DNA of 64,000 bases from Chloranthus sessilifolius (lineage: Eukaryota > Streptophyta > Magnoliopsida > Chloranthales > Chloranthaceae): assembly GCA_021018995.1 (NCBI GenBank), contig CM037587.1, positions 66,421,604 to 66,485,603 of the forward strand. The letters are read 5' to 3'. Positions within the stretch are counted from its first letter, which is position 1, and every line of letters starts with the position of its first letter. This document shows positions 32,091 through 44,032 of the stretch, in pieces. A program made the translations under genes and the position numbers. The notes beneath the pieces are model-generated. The model had not been told where the DNA came from, made no database searches, and saw only the letters and a program-made list of their open reading frames with translations.

Positions 32091-33745
32091 TCAGTTGGCA
32101 ATTTCGAACAATTTGGGATATTGTTCTCTAACATCTGCCTCACGTTCCCATGTTGCTTCTTCGACCGGATGGTTCTTCCATCGGACAAGTACTAAGGGAA
32201 TAACTTTTGTTTGCAACACATGCTCCTTTCGATCTAAAATTTTCACCGGCTCTTCAATCATGGTCATATCCTCATGCATTTCAAATGATTGGCTCTCAGC
32301 ACGTGATCAGGGTCATTGAGATATTTCCTGAGCATCGACACGTGGAACACGTTGTGCACTTGATCAAATAACGGTGGTAATCCAATGCGGTAAGCAACTT
32401 CCCCTACTCGACCTAGAACCTCAAATGGTCCGAGATAGCGGGGACTTATCTTCCCTCTCTTTCCAAATCTCATCACCCCCTTCATCGGTGATACTTTCAC
32501 GAACACATGTTCACCTACCTTAAAGTCTACACTCGTCCGCTTGATGTCAGCATAGCTTTTTTGTCTGCTTTGAGCCGCCTTTAGTCTTCCCCTGATCATG
32601 CGGACAATAGCCGCGTTATCTTTAAGTAGCTCGGGTCCCAAAACAAATTTCTCGCCAATTTCCTCCCAATTGATTGGTGATTTGCATCGTCTTCCGTACA
32701 AGGCTTCATACGGTGCCATTCCGATGCTCGTCTGAAAGCTATTATTATATGCGAACTCAATCAATGGTAGGTGTTGATCCCACGATCCTTGTAATTCTAA
32801 CATACATGCTCTAAGCGTGTCTTCAATGACTTGATTGACCCTTTCAGTCTGTCCGTCAGTTTGTGGGTGAAACGCCGTACTAAAATCTAGCCTAGTTCCC
32901 ATTCCTTCTTGAAATTTCTTCCAAAACTTTGATGCATATAATGGGTCCCGGTCTGAAACAATGCTACTTGGAATCCCATGTAAACGGACGATCTCTTTCA
33001 TATAGAGCTCTGCCAGTCTTCCCGCCGTGTACATCGTGTTGTAAGGCAAGAAGTGTGCTAACTTAGTCAATCGATCGACTACTACCCAAATGGCGTTATG
33101 CTTCCTTGCAGTTCGCGGTAGACCGACTATGAAATCCATGAAGATAGATTCCCACTTCCATTCCGGTATGGGTAGAGGCTGTAATGGGCCTGTGGGGTGT
33201 CTATGATCGATCTTCACTTGTTGGCACGTCAAATATCGTGACACGTACTCTGCTACATCTTGTTTCAAGCCTCTCCACCAGTAATTCTTTTTCAGATCTT
33301 GATACATCTTTGTGCTTCCCGGGTGGATAGCATAGCTTGACTTGTGAGATTCATCAAGAATAGTTCGCCACAAATCGACATTGTCTGGAATGCAAAGTCG
33401 CCCCTTGAATACTAAGGAACCATCCTCCTTGATTGAAAACTCAGATGTAATACCTTCAGTTACATCTTGACACATCTTCGTTAGAATTGGGTCTTTCATC
33501 TGTAGTTCTCGTATGTGTTCAAATATCACTGGTTTCACTGATATGTTGGCTAAGAAGGCTCCTATGGCTTGTGGCTGTATGTTTGCGCCACATAGCGCTA
33601 GATCCTTCAACAGTTTCCATCGATGTATACCCGAAATTAGATTAGAAAACTGAGCTGAACTTTTCCGACTCAAGGCGTCGGCCACTACGTTAGCTTTGCC
33701 TGGATGGTACTGTATGGAAAAGTCGTGGTCTTTGAGGAATTCCAT
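32091..33745 (-). CDS. Element D integrase and C-terminal chromodomain
   Basis: The main frame (33745-32264, 493 residues) opens in the tail of RNase H (HPGKANVVADALSRKSS). The integrase zinc region follows (HPGSTKMYQDLKKNYWW, then a CQQVK block). The core has WESIFMDFIVGLP, IVSDRDPLYASKFW and the HPQTDGQTERVNQVIED block, giving the D,D,E triad. GMAPYEALYGRRCKSP and a GPFEVLGRVGEVAYRIGLPP block follow. Downstream (32279-32091) is VLVRWKNHPVEEATWERE, a chromodomain with the expected aromatic residues, which in chromoviruses steers integration to marked chromatin. The boundary between the two frames is close. Confidence 0.9.
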
Positions 33746-33754
33746 CCACCTACG

Positions 33755-35254
33755 CTACCTCATATTTAGTTCCTTCTGTGTAAACAGATATCTGAGGCTC
33801 TTATGGTCAGTGAAAATTTCAAATGTTTTTCCGTATAAATAATGTTGCCATATCTTTAATGCGAATATGACTGCTGCTAGTTCCAGATCATGTGTTGGGT
33901 AGTTCTTTTCGTGCTCTTTCAACTGTCTTGAGCCGTAAGCTATTACCTTTTTATATTGATTTAGTACACAACCCAACCCGTTATACGAAGCATCACTATA
34001 GACTGCGAATCCTCCACTGCCCGATGGAATGGCTAACACTGGAGCTGAGGTGAGTCTCTTCTTGAGTTCTTGAAAACTCTTCTCACACACCTCACTCCAC
34101 TCAAATCTTGAGTCCTTTCTTGTAAGCCTCGTAAGAGGTCCTGATATTTTTGAAAACCCCTCGACGAAACGTCGATAATAACCTGCCAGTCCGAGGAAAC
34201 TTCGGAGGTCTATCACAATTTTTGGTTGCTCCCAGTTCACTACTGCCTCGATCTTAGCGGGATCTACTGTGACATCATGCTTTGAGACGACATGTCCCAA
34301 AAAGCTAACATCTTCTAGCCAAAACTCACATTTGCTGAGCTTGGTGTACAATTGGTGTTCACGCAAGGTTTGTAGAGCGACTCGTAAGTGTTCTTCATGT
34401 CCCGTCTTTGATTTTGAGTAAATCAGGATGTCATCAACAAACACTACAACGCAGGAGTCTAGGTGTGGTTTAAACACCTGATTCATCAAGTCCATAAACG
34501 ACGCCGGTGCGTTCGTCAGTCCGAATGGCATCACTAAAAATTCATAGTGTCCATACCGTGTTCTAAATGCCATTTTCTGAATGTCCTCGGCCCTGACTCT
34601 TAACTGATGGTATCCAGATCTTAGATCGATCTTGGAAAAATGTTTTGCTCCCTGCAACTGATTGAACAAGTCATCTATTCTTGGCAACGAATATCGATTC
34701 TTCACAGTGACTTTGTTCAATTGACGGTAGTCAATGCACAACCGCATCGACCCATCTTTCTTTTTCATGAATAGAACTGGTGCTCCCCATGGAGACACGC
34801 TTGGTCTTATGAATCCTTTGTCCATGAGCTCTTGCAATTGTTCTTTCAACTCTTTCAACTCTGTAGGGGCCATCTTGTAAGGCGCCTTTGAAACAGGTTC
34901 TGTTCCTGGTGCTAAGTCGATAGCAAATTCCACTTCTCTTTCTGGAGGTAACCCTGGCAATTCTTCTGGAAATACATCTGGAAATTCTCGCACTACCGCT
35001 ATCTCAGAGATAATATTCTTTTCTTCTTTATTTTCTTTCAGGAATGCCAAATAACCGCTACACCCCTTTCTGATTAAATGTTCTGCTCTGACTGCAGATA
35101 TGAGTGGCACCTGTGTCGATCTCTCCCCTCGAAATCGAAACGATCTCCTCGTGTTAGGACGGAAAATAATAACTTTATCCTTGCAATCCACTGTTGCGCA
35201 GTGATGAGACAGCCAATCCATGCCAAGGATCACGTCGAATCCTTGCATGTACAA
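33755..35254 (-). CDS. Element D reverse transcriptase / RNase H
   Basis: A 499-residue open frame. It starts in the protease tail ([20 protein letters not shown]). The RT blocks are [52 protein letters not shown] and the catalytic [13 protein letters not shown], then [20 protein letters not shown]. The RNase H part has [30 protein letters not shown] and [19 protein letters not shown]. The sequence is typical of Tekay/Del chromoviruses. Confidence 0.95.
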   Translation of the reverse strand: MYMQGFDVILGMDWLSHHCATVDCKDKVIIFRPNTRRSFRFRGERSTQVPLISAVRAEHLIRKGCSGYLAFLKENKEEKNIISEIAVVREFPDVFPEELPGLPPEREVEFAIDLAPGTEPVSKAPYKMAPTELKELKEQLQELMDKGFIRPSVSPWGAPVLFMKKKDGSMRLCIDYRQLNKVTVKNRYSLPRIDDLFNQLQGAKHFSKIDLRSGYHQLRVRAEDIQKMAFRTRYGHYEFLVMPFGLTNAPASFMDLMNQVFKPHLDSCVVVFVDDILIYSKSKTGHEEHLRVALQTLREHQLYTKLSKCEFWLEDVSFLGHVVSKHDVTVDPAKIEAVVNWEQPKIVIDLRSFLGLAGYYRRFVEGFSKISGPLTRLTRKDSRFEWSEVCEKSFQELKKRLTSAPVLAIPSGSGGFAVYSDASYNGLGCVLNQYKKVIAYGSRQLKEHEKNYPTHDLELAAVIFALKIWQHYLYGKTFEIFTDHKSLRYLFTQKELNMR

Positions 35255-35572
35255 CTATATTAAATTTACATCTAGTTCGTAGACAACGTGATCCCGAACG
35301 CTTACCACTATTGATTTGCAGACTAACTCTGTGTCCACTAATTCTCCTGTTGGGATAGACACTGATAACACAAAGTCCAGTGTCTCCGGAACAATCTTCA
35401 TCTTCTTTGCAAATCTAGGGGTGATGAAGGAGTGGGTAGACCCTGGGTCTATCAGCACTCGTGCGTCATGTGCTACGTAGCACCCTTTCTCATAGACTTG
35501 TAACGTACCTATAATACATACATATACGTACATACCATATACTTTATTTAGAATTCTTCTAACGCGTAACAA
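35255..35572 (-). pseudogene. Element D protease
   Basis: VLIDPGSTHSFITPRFAKKM carries the D-x-G-S/T active-site block in the chromovirus spelling, followed by VSVRDHVVYELDVNLI. It continues into the neighbouring RT frame. It would process the polyprotein. Confidence 0.8.
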
Positions 35573-35822
35573 CGGTTATATACACTTGTCCTAATGAATG
35601 CACATTCTCTATCTATAATTGTATTGAAACCGAAATCCTTTATTTAAAAGAAATCTCACCTTGGATGATGTCGTGTACACTCCCTGCTTCTTGGGCGGTA
35701 ACTGCGTAGGCTCTCCCTCGAACAACTAGCTTTCGTGATTGAATAGGTTGTGGCATGGAAGCTGGGGCCGTCTTTTCTTTAACTGTCTCAGGGCAATCTC
35801 TAATCATGTGGCCTATCTTGCC

Positions 35823-37073
35823 TCATTTGAAACAGCCTCGCATTCCCTGCCTACAATCCGCTGTTTTGTGGGACTTGACACACTTGTCACAAGTTTCCCT
35901 TGGTGTTGAAGTAGCTGCTCTCGAAAAACCTTGGGTAGCTGTAGCCCCACTGGAAATAGCAGGACCCTCATACCTCATTGGTCTCCTTGATGCCAGCAAC
36001 GGAAAACTTTGATGAGTAGTTTGTTGTGCGGCTCTCCCATACCCTGTCTGGAACGATTGTCTTTGATTCGGTGCTACAAACCTCGGTTTCTTATGTACCG
36101 ATTCATAGCTCCCCGTCCTGCTTGGATCAATGCTTCCTCTTCCCTGTTGTTCCCTCTGACGGTATCGGTTATTGTTTTCTTCTTCGACTACTAATGACCT
36201 ACTCATTACTTCTCCATAGGTCTTCAGCTGGAAGGGCACAACCCCTCCTCGGATGTCCGACCTTAAACCTTGTTGGAACCTCTTCGCTTTCATCACATCT
36301 GAAACTACGTAGTCTGGGGCGAAGTAAGCCAGTCTCATGAATTCTACTTCGTACTCTCTCACGGTCATCCTTCCTTGCGCTAGTTGCAAAAATTGGGTCT
36401 CCATCTGATTCCTCACAACTTCAGGAAAATATTGCTTATTGAATTCTTCTACGAATTCGTCCCAAGTCCACGACATATCTGGAGTTTCTTGTGCTCTCAT
36501 TCGCGAAACGGATTTCCACCAAGGTCCAGCTTCTCCATCTAGCATATATGCCGCCCAACGGACGCTCTCATCCTCTGTGCATGTCAGTACGCTAAACACC
36601 TTTTCCATTTCACCCAGCTAGTTTTTGGCTGCCATTATGTCTGCCTGTCCTAAATAGTTAGGAGGTCTCATCCTTCTGAACTCGATAAATGCTGAAGCCA
36701 CTGGTGGTGTAGGTCCCACTGGAGGTGTAGGTGTTCATTGTGGTTCTGGGGCTGTATGTGCTGCCAAGGATGCTGCTTGCTGTGCCATGGCAGTTGCCAT
36801 TGTCTCCATTGTGTGCATCATCCTCTGACGCTCTTCTCTTTCTTCATTTCTCTCCCTCACTCTATCTTGTTCCCTCTGATTTCGATCCTGTCGATCTAGA
36901 TCTTGATCTTCTGCTTGATTTTGGTTTCCTCCTTGGCCACTGCCCTCGAGAATCTCCTTGTTTCCCAATGGTACCCTGTTTGTAGGTGAGACGAACCCAT
37001 CTCTACTGCGTAAATTCCTATCATGACCACCCCTGGGTCGGCCTCTTCCTCTAGGAAACATAACGGTTTGCAT
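35823..37073 (-). pseudogene. Element D gag
   Basis: The first frame (37073-36735) has a Gly/Arg-rich start (RGRGRPRGGHDRNLRSRDG) and a Gln/Arg/Glu-rich helical stretch with many Met and Ala at its end. The second (36608-35823) has the retrotransposon gag core: WAAYMLDGEAGPWWKSV, WDEFVEEFNKQYFPEVVRNQ and MTVREYEVEFMRLAYFAPDY. It ends in a CDKCVKSHKTADC block before a zinc knuckle. Contains at least one break. Confidence 0.85.
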
Positions 37074-37140
37074 GAGAATCCACAGTCTCGTTAGCAGAAG
37101 TCCCTATATTCTGACGAGATGATAGCCAAAACTAGAAAGA

Positions 37141-37156
37141 AACGGCTTTGATACCA
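37141..37156 (-). other. Element D primer binding site (initiator tRNA-Met type)
   Basis: On the minus strand TGGTATCAAAGCC begins two bases after the LTR end. It differs by one base from the usual plant iMet primer site TGGTATCAGAGCC. Confidence 0.85.
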
Positions 37157-37158
37157 AC

Positions 37159-39268
37159 TGTGACAGCCCAAATTTCGGCACCCTGAAATTCGTGCCATCA
37201 GCACGACCCTCTAGGCCGTGCCCTGGGTTCTTTACGATACATTGGTATATACAAGCTAAAACTGTAATTAGGGCGCACGTAGCTACTCTAAACAAGTTCT
37301 CATATATAAAAAAAAATCATGGTATCGAAAAGCAGTCCTTATCCCATGCCAATTCATGGGCATAAGAACTTACCCAAACCATTGGTGATAACTGTTCATC
37401 CTAGATGTTTTATCAAAAGAAACGGTATTTAAATACATTCGAATAAAGAGGCTTGACATACCAAGCCGTACCTAATACTCTCAACTCACTCTCAAAGTAT
37501 GCAGTGGGTTTCCAAGAAGAATTCCTCAGGAGGAGGTTCTGACTCTTCTTTGGGCACGAAATTCGAATCCCCTGGATTTGCGTCTCTAAAAGTCTCTGCT
37601 GCCGCTAGTCCTGGACCTGTGACGTATAGTCTAAGGGGGGTGAGCTACATCCTAGATCCGTAGGAAAACAAAAAGAACATATAGATTAACCTTCACACAT
37701 ATGTCAGCAGTTTTAAAAGCATAAATTATTGAGTAACATTTGTGGAAAACAGTTGAATAACTAGAATAAAAATAATGATTTCGACTGTCACTTTGCATGG
37801 TTTTGTTTAATCTCCTTGCTGGTTTAGTTGTGAATTTGGCCCAAATCTCTTAAATCTTAACTTAAGTAGTCCCCGAGCAATATAGCATCGAGCCCCGATG
37901 GAATACCCGCCATCGTCGTCTAACTAGACAGTTGTTATATGTATTCCCTGGGAATACTGCCCAAGCCCGTTTCTCATAGGTGGCGGGGTCTATTCTTAAA
38001 TCTACATCCCTGGGATGTGCTATAAATGTACGGATTGGCCGCCGTACCGGTCACGGATATCCTGCCGAGTCAGTCGTGGGTATCCCGCCACGTCGGTGGG
38101 GTATTCTAATCAAACCTTAAATAATAAAAATATCGAATGTGCTCTACATATAGTTATTCACCGTGATTGTGCTAATTATATTACATCAGGCCTCATCACA
38201 TTACTTTCGTTTCACTGTTAGTTTTCATCTGCATCCCTGGGATGCCCCTGATTCCATTGCATTCTTCAGATGTTTACTTTATAATTTTGCGTCCCCTGGG
38301 GACCTCAAGACTATCACGTTTGAAACTCACCCACACACCCTTTTTCATAATGATCATGCAGTACTTGACTATTTAATTGAATTACACTACACATATGAAT
38401 TGATGGAATAATGCACATGTTTCAAGAATATTCCCTACCTCAACACAATCCGACGCGTTCCTTTCTCGCAGAAACTTATGCGCAACAACCCACGTTGAAC
38501 CTACATTGTATGAGACACAGTTTTACTCAGAAGGTCCTTAGACCCCTTGAAAACACAGCCCTCATGAACCATACCCAAAAGAATTTAGAGAGCTGGAAGG
38601 AAGTCCTCGTGTGAGCGGTTATGTAGCCTCGCGTGAGCGAGCTCCTGACCTCGCTCGAGAGGCCACTATTCATCGCTTAAGCGAGCACTATTCATCGCTC
38701 GAGCGATTATTATTTGAGATATCTGGGATTTTAAGAGATGCCTCGCTTGAGCGAACCATTTTTTACTGCTCGAGCGAGCCACGAAACGGTGTATGTTCTC
38801 CATTCATTCGGAGATTATCCTCTTCCTCATGAGAAGATTAATAGTGTCTAAGATCATTCGACCCCTAGTTTAAACTCTACTAAAACTATTCGAAAACATT
38901 TAAATCATACCTTACTCGACGGTCCCCCTATTGTTTGATCCAACTTCTTTCAATCGTGAGGCCCTTCAAGGTCCTCTATGGAAAGACTAAGAACCTCACC
39001 TCTTTTGTAAACCTTTTCCTCTAAACTCTCTCCTTTTTCTCTCTATTTTTCCTTCTTTCTATCTAGGTTGATTTAGATTACGTAGGAGAGACTCTCCTCC
39101 CCACTTTCACTTATATAGTGAAAGCTACAAAATATCACATATACACAGAAAGTGTGTATACGTAGTTTTAATTTGGTTTCCTTGTGAGACACTAATACTT
39201 GCGTATGAAGTGTGGTATTTTGCAGGGCATGTGATGTGTATGGTTTTCAAAAATCTGGGGTTATGACA
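37159..39268 (-). repeat. Element D 5' LTR
   Basis: Partner of 27579-29732. The palindrome array (seven units, 38605-38785) lies downstream of the likely TATA box (39111-39119) in element orientation, so it is probably in the transcribed leader here, unlike the upstream arrays in B, C and E. Confidence 0.95.
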
Positions 39269-39273
39269 TGAGA

Positions 39274-40362
39274 AGTGGAAGAGTTGTAAATAAAAATGTG
39301 GGTACTGAAAAGGAAGAAGAAAAAATTGAGGAAACTGCTAGAGATATGCAGCAGGAGCAGCATGATGTTAGCATTGGGGGTACTGATGTACCTCAGAAAA
39401 ATCAAAAAAATGAAAAACAGAAAAATCAAAAATATTTTAATGATGTTTCTAAAGCTGTAAATGAAGGACTAGTTCCTCATTTGCCATTTCCCCATGCCAT
39501 GAAATCTGCATCCCCTTTTGATAAAGGGAACACAAAAATAGATGAAATGATGGAGACTTTCAAGCAAGTCAAGATAAATCTACCTTTGCTTGATGCAATC
39601 AAACAGATCCCAGCATATGCAAAATTTTTGAAAGATATTTGCACTCACAAAAGACAATCTAGGATACAGTTATCCAAGAAGGTCTTTGTTGTGGAAAGAG
39701 TTAATCAGGTTTTGTCCATTACCACACGTCCTAAATTTCAAGATCCTGGAATCCCCACAATCCCTTGCATTATTAGGGAACATACCATTGAAAAGGCTTT
39801 ATTAGATTTGGGTGCTAGTGTCAACCTGCTTCCATATTCTGTATATGAGAAACTAGGTTTGGGAGAGTTAAAACCCACTCATGTGGTGTTACAACTAGCA
39901 GACAGATTTGAAAGAAAGCCAGTTGGGATGATTGAGGATGTGTTGGTAGGAGTAGATAAGTTTTTCTATCCTGCTGATTTTCTGGTATTGGACATGGAAC
40001 CTACAAAAAGCAAAACTTTCATCCCTGTCATTTTGGGGAGACCATTCCTGGCTACAGCCAATGATTGCATTCAGTGCAGGTCTGGTATTATGGAAGTCTC
40101 TTTTGGAAATATGAAGGTGAAGTTAAATATTTACAATGTAGTCACACAACCTCAATTCAGTTCTGAGGAGTGTTTTCTTGTTGATCTATTGGATGAACTA
40201 CTAGAAGAGACTTTACCACAGTTTTTGCAGTATGAAGATTTAACCACAAATTTTAAAAATGTTTGGAGAAATGCCGTGGAAGAGATAGCTGGTGCCTCAA
40301 AGACTGAGGAGGTTAGAGCTGTGCAGGAAACTCATGAAAAAATAGCAAGGTTTTCTTCATGA
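39274..40362 (+). CDS. Element C protease region
   Basis: The open frame resumes right after D's duplication with RSGRVVNKNVG, a continuation of the gag/linker. Glu/Lys/Gln-rich linker follows, then HLPFPHAMKSASPFDKGNTK and a conserved KINLPLLDAIKQIPAYAKFL block. The protease core has KALLDLGASVNLLPYSVYEK, GLGELKPTHVVLQLADRF, then FLVLDMEP and VILGRPFLATANDCIQCRSG. This is the standard Athila protease, with D-L-G-A-S as the active-site block. Confidence 0.85.
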   Translation, partial: SGRVVNKNVGTEKEEEKIEETARDMQQEQHDVSIGGTDVPQKNQKNEKQKNQKYFNDVSKAVNEGLVPHLPFPHAMKSASPFDKGNTKIDEMMETFKQVKINLPLLDAIKQIPAYAKFLKDICTHKRQSRIQLSKKVFVVERVNQVLSITTRPKFQDPGIPTIPCIIREHTIEKALLDLGASVNLLPYSVYEKLGLGELKPTHVVLQLADRFERKPVGMIEDVLVGVDKFFYPADFLVLDMEPTKSKTFIPVILGRPFLATANDCIQCRSGIMEVSFGNMKVKLNIYNVVTQPQFSSEECFLVDLLDELLEETLPQFLQYEDLTTNFKNVWRNAVEEIAGASKTEEVRAVQETHEKIARFSS

Positions 40363-42098
40363 AAACCTGCTATAAACTTCCTCTTCCACAAACAACCAAG
40401 GTACCTTTGTTACCTTCTTTACTCAGCCCACCTGATGTAGAGCTGAAACAGTTGCCAGAAAATATGAAATATGTGTTTTTAGGAGACTATAAAACATTGC
40501 TTGTGATTATTTCTTCCTCCCTCACTGAGGACCAGGAGGAAGAGCTGTTGATTGTATTGAAACAGCATAAGAGGGCAATTGGCTGGACTATTGCTGATTT
40601 AGGAGGAATCAGTCCAGCTGTTTGCATGCATAAAATTCATTTGGAAGAAGATGCAAAGCCTTCTAGAGAAATGCAAAGAAGGCTGAATCCTCATATGCAA
40701 GAAGTGGTCATGAAAGAGGTTGTTAAGTTGTTGGATGCAGGGGTCATTTACCCCATCTCAGATTCAGCTTGGGTGGCACCTACACAGGTGGTACCTAAGA
40801 AATTAGGAATTACTGTGCTAACGTCAGATTCTGGTAAGCTCATTTCAACTAGACAAACCACTGGTTGGCGGGTCTGTATTGATTACAGAAAGCTCAATAC
40901 AATGACCAGAAAAGACCATTTCCCTCTTTCATTCATTGATCAAATTTTAGATAAGCTAGCAGGAAAAACTTATTATTGTTTTCTTGACGGTTACTCTGGT
41001 TACAACCAGATTCCTATGTATCCACAAGATCAGGAAAAGACTACATTCACTTGCCCCTTTGGCACTTTTGCCTATAGGAGGATGCCTTTTGGTCTTTGTA
41101 ATGCCCCTGCTACCTTTCAAAGATGCATGTACTCCATTTTCTCTGATATGATTGACCAATTTATGGAGATTTTTATGGATGATTTTTCAATATATGGAGA
41201 TAGTTTTGCCCAATGTTTACATCATCTCAGCCTGGTGTTACAGAGATGTGAAGAAACCAATCTAGTTTTGAGCTGGGGGAAGAGCCATTTCATGGTCACT
41301 CAAGGCATTGTCCCTGGTCATGTTGTCTCCTACAAAGGCATTGAGGTGGACAGAGCAAAAATTGATTTAATTGCACATTTGCCTCCTCCCAAAACTGTTA
41401 AACAAATAAGAAGTTTTCTAGGGCATGCTGGATTTTACAGAAGGTTCATTAAGGACTTCAGTAAAATATCCAAGCCTCTTTGCCATTTATTGTGCCTAGA
41501 TGTTCCTTTTGTTTTCAATAATGAATGCCTGAAAGCATTTGAATTCTTAAAAAATTGTTTGATTTCAGCCCCAATACTACAGTCTCTAGATTATTCACTG
41601 CCTTTTGAGCTGATGTGTGATGCATCAGATTATGCTTTGGGAGCTGTTCTTGGACAGAGAAAGGATAAGCTACCACATGTCATAGCTTATGCCAGTAGAT
41701 TAATGATTGATGCACAGCTCAATTACACAATAACTGAGAAAGAGCTGTTGGCAATTGTTTTTGCTTTGGAGAAATTCAGGTCATATATTTTGGGTTCACA
41801 AATTGTGGTGTTCACTGACCACTCAGCCTTGAAATACCTTCTGTCTAAGAAGGATACCAAACCAAGATTAATCAGGTGGATCCTCCTATTACAGGAGTTT
41901 GATTTACAGATTAAAGATAAAAAGGGTGTGGAAAATGTGGTGGTTGACCACTTGTCGAGAATTCTAACTACTGAGATTGATAGGCTGCCTATCAATGAAT
42001 CTTTCCCTGATGAGCAACTTTTTGCTATCAGTACACGCCCCCCTTGGTTTGCAAATATAGTCAACTTTTTGGCTACTGGAAGAACTCCTCAACACTAG
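40359..42098 (+). CDS. Element C reverse transcriptase / RNase H
   Basis: A 579-residue open frame. The pre-RT block is HKRAIGWTIADLGGISPAVC. RT blocks are GWRVCIDYRKLNTMTRKDHF, FLDGYSGYNQIPMYPQDQEK, FGTFAYRRMPFGLCNAPATF and the catalytic IFMDDFSIYGDSF, then GHVVSYKGIEVDRAKIDLIA and RSFLGHAGFYRRFIKDFSKI. The RNase H has ELMCDASDYALGAVLGQR, TEKELLAIVFALEKFRSY and [20 protein letters not shown]. It ends in GVENVVVDHLSRI. Clear Athila lineage. In B the equivalent region (53600-52526) is far more decayed. Confidence 0.95.
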   Translation: MKTCYKLPLPQTTKVPLLPSLLSPPDVELKQLPENMKYVFLGDYKTLLVIISSSLTEDQEEELLIVLKQHKRAIGWTIADLGGISPAVCMHKIHLEEDAKPSREMQRRLNPHMQEVVMKEVVKLLDAGVIYPISDSAWVAPTQVVPKKLGITVLTSDSGKLISTRQTTGWRVCIDYRKLNTMTRKDHFPLSFIDQILDKLAGKTYYCFLDGYSGYNQIPMYPQDQEKTTFTCPFGTFAYRRMPFGLCNAPATFQRCMYSIFSDMIDQFMEIFMDDFSIYGDSFAQCLHHLSLVLQRCEETNLVLSWGKSHFMVTQGIVPGHVVSYKGIEVDRAKIDLIAHLPPPKTVKQIRSFLGHAGFYRRFIKDFSKISKPLCHLLCLDVPFVFNNECLKAFEFLKNCLISAPILQSLDYSLPFELMCDASDYALGAVLGQRKDKLPHVIAYASRLMIDAQLNYTITEKELLAIVFALEKFRSYILGSQIVVFTDHSALKYLLSKKDTKPRLIRWILLLQEFDLQIKDKKGVENVVVDHLSRILTTEIDRLPINESFPDEQLFAISTRPPWFANIVNFLATGRTPQH

Positions 42099-42149
42099 AA
42101 TAAAATGGATAAAGATCTTTTCCTCTCAAAGGTTAAACATTTTATTTAG

Positions 42150-43334
42150 GAGGATCCTTATCTGTTCAAGATTTGTGCTGACCAAATAATTAGAAGATGT
42201 GTCCCTGAAAAAGACTTTTATAGCATACTTTCCATGTGCCATGAACAGGCCTGTGGAGGCCATTTTAGTGGAAACAAGACTGCTGCAAAGATTTTGCAAT
42301 GTGGATTTTATTGGCCTACACTTTTCAAAGATGCATTGCAGCACTGTAAGTCATGTCAGAACTGCCAAAAATTGGGCAGTATTTCCAAGAGAAACTCAAT
42401 GCCTTTATAGCCCATTTTGGTAGTTGAATTGTTTGATATTTGGGGGATAGATTTTATGGGTCCCTTTCCTCCTTCAAATGGTTGTAATTTCATCTTAGTA
42501 GCTGTGGATTATGTATCCAAATGGGTTGAAGCCACAGCTACTAAAACCACTGATCATAGAGTTGTCCTGAAATTTTTAAAAGACAACATTTTTTCCAGGT
42601 TTGGTTCCCCCAGAGCTATTATCAGTGATGGGGGAAGCCATTTTTGTAATAAGCGTTTTGAAAGTTTATTGAAAAAGTACTCTGTGACTCATAGAGTAGC
42701 TACTCCATATCATCCACAGACCAGTGGACAAGTGGAGATTTCCAATAGAGAAATCAAACATATTCTGGAAAAGACTGTGAAGAAGGACAGAAAGGATTGG
42801 TCTTTTAAACTGAATGATGCATTATGGGCATATAGGACAGCCTATAAAACCCCAATTGGCATGTCTCCATTCAGATTGGTCTATGGCAAAGCATGCCATT
42901 TACCAGTGGAGTTAGAATATAAGGCCTTTTGGGCTATTAAAACCTTGAACATGGATCTTACTACTGCTGGAAATCACAGGAAACTGCAGCTTGCTGAGTT
43001 GGAGGAGCTGAGAATGGATGCATACACCAATGCAAGATCTTACAAAGAAAAGGTTAAAGCTTTCTATGACAAAAATCTGCTGAGAAGAGAGTTCATAGCT
43101 GGCTCTAAGGTATGGCTATTTAACTCAAAACTTAAGTTTTTTCTTGGAAAGCTGAGATCCAGATGGGAAGGGCCATATACTGTCATTCATGCATCTCCTT
43201 CTGGGGCTGTTGAAATTTTGGACCCAAGTGATGGGAGAACCTTGAAAGTAAATGGTCAGAGGCTCAAACCATGCATTGAAAATACCCTGGAGCTTGTGCT
43301 GACCATCTACCATCAAGAGCCCCCACAAATCTGA
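42150..43334 (+). CDS. Element C integrase
   Basis: The zinc region lies before 42417 in another frame ([10 protein letters not shown]-like block). The main frame (42417-43334, 305 residues) holds [53 protein letters not shown] and [20 protein letters not shown], giving the D,D,E triad. Then [20 protein letters not shown] and [18 protein letters not shown] follow. No chromodomain, as expected for Athila. Confidence 0.9.
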
Positions 43335-43426
43335 TATTAAACAACTGTATCATATGTATTTTACTCATGTTGTTTTGTAATTTTTGCATAGTTTCTTTCT
43401 CTCTGTTTTTAGTCATGTTTACATTC

Positions 43427-43755
43427 AATTCGAGAAGTTTATAATATGTGAAAAATGAATTCGCAAAGAAAAAAAAATTCATTTCGAAAAGTTCAATTTT
43501 CTATTCGAAAAGGATCTGGCCCTGTAACTAACTGCTCGAAAAGAATTACTTGCTTTTAGAATAGTTAGTTCTGAAGCTATTTGCTTTTCGAAATGTTGTT
43601 TCTGAAGCCATGTGCTTTTCGAATAAGTACTGATGCCATTCTCTTTTGAAAATTGGACTATTTTGAACTTTTCGAAAACTTCAAAGATACTTTGCGAAAA
43701 TCATTTTAAGCATATTTAAACCCTTTCGAAGCAAGGGTTTCATATTCGAAAGCCC
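43427..43755 (+). promoter_or_regulatory. Element C internal TTTTCGAAAA array before the 3' ORF
   Basis: Nine TCGA-centred motifs (TTTCGAAAAG, ATTCGAAAAG, TTTTCGAAAA and variants) recur in about 300 bp, matching the LTR array of the same element. CATATTTAAACC (43711-43722) is a TATA-like box inside the array's downstream edge. The 3' ORF start (44033) lies about 310 nt further on. Promoter function is inference. Confidence 0.55.
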
Positions 43756-44032
43756 TCCCAGAACATCCTGTTTCACAGAAAACCCATTTTCTTTTGATCC
43801 CTGCGTGTTTTTAGAGTTCAGCTCCAATTTTCTTCATATTTGTTCGATGGATTAAGCGTGAGGAGAGGGACTTTTTGCTTCTTATTCTAGTGGATTTCAT
43901 CAAGAGATCAACAAGTTCTGCTAATACCCTAGATTTTGGTATTTTTTTTTCTGTACATTGCCTCTGTTTGTGTTTTGCAAAGTTCAATTTGATATCAGCA
44001 TTCATTGTGTGAGATTCAAACAAAACTTTAAG

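Larger units (their letters stand above)
27579..39268 (-). mobile_element. Element D: Tekay/Del-like chromovirus with both LTRs, inserted in C
   Basis: A perfect 5-bp duplication TGAGA flanks it (27574-27578 and 39269-39273). LTRs are 27579-29732 (3') and 37159-39268 (5'). On the minus strand the order is initiator-Met primer site, gag, protease, RT/RNase H, integrase, chromodomain, then an internal palindrome array with TATA box, an extra 3' ORF, and a polypurine tract. LTR difference by eye is 2-4% away from the palindrome array, where copy number also differs. It must be younger than C because it lies inside it. Near-complete, with about five breaks. Confidence 0.95.
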
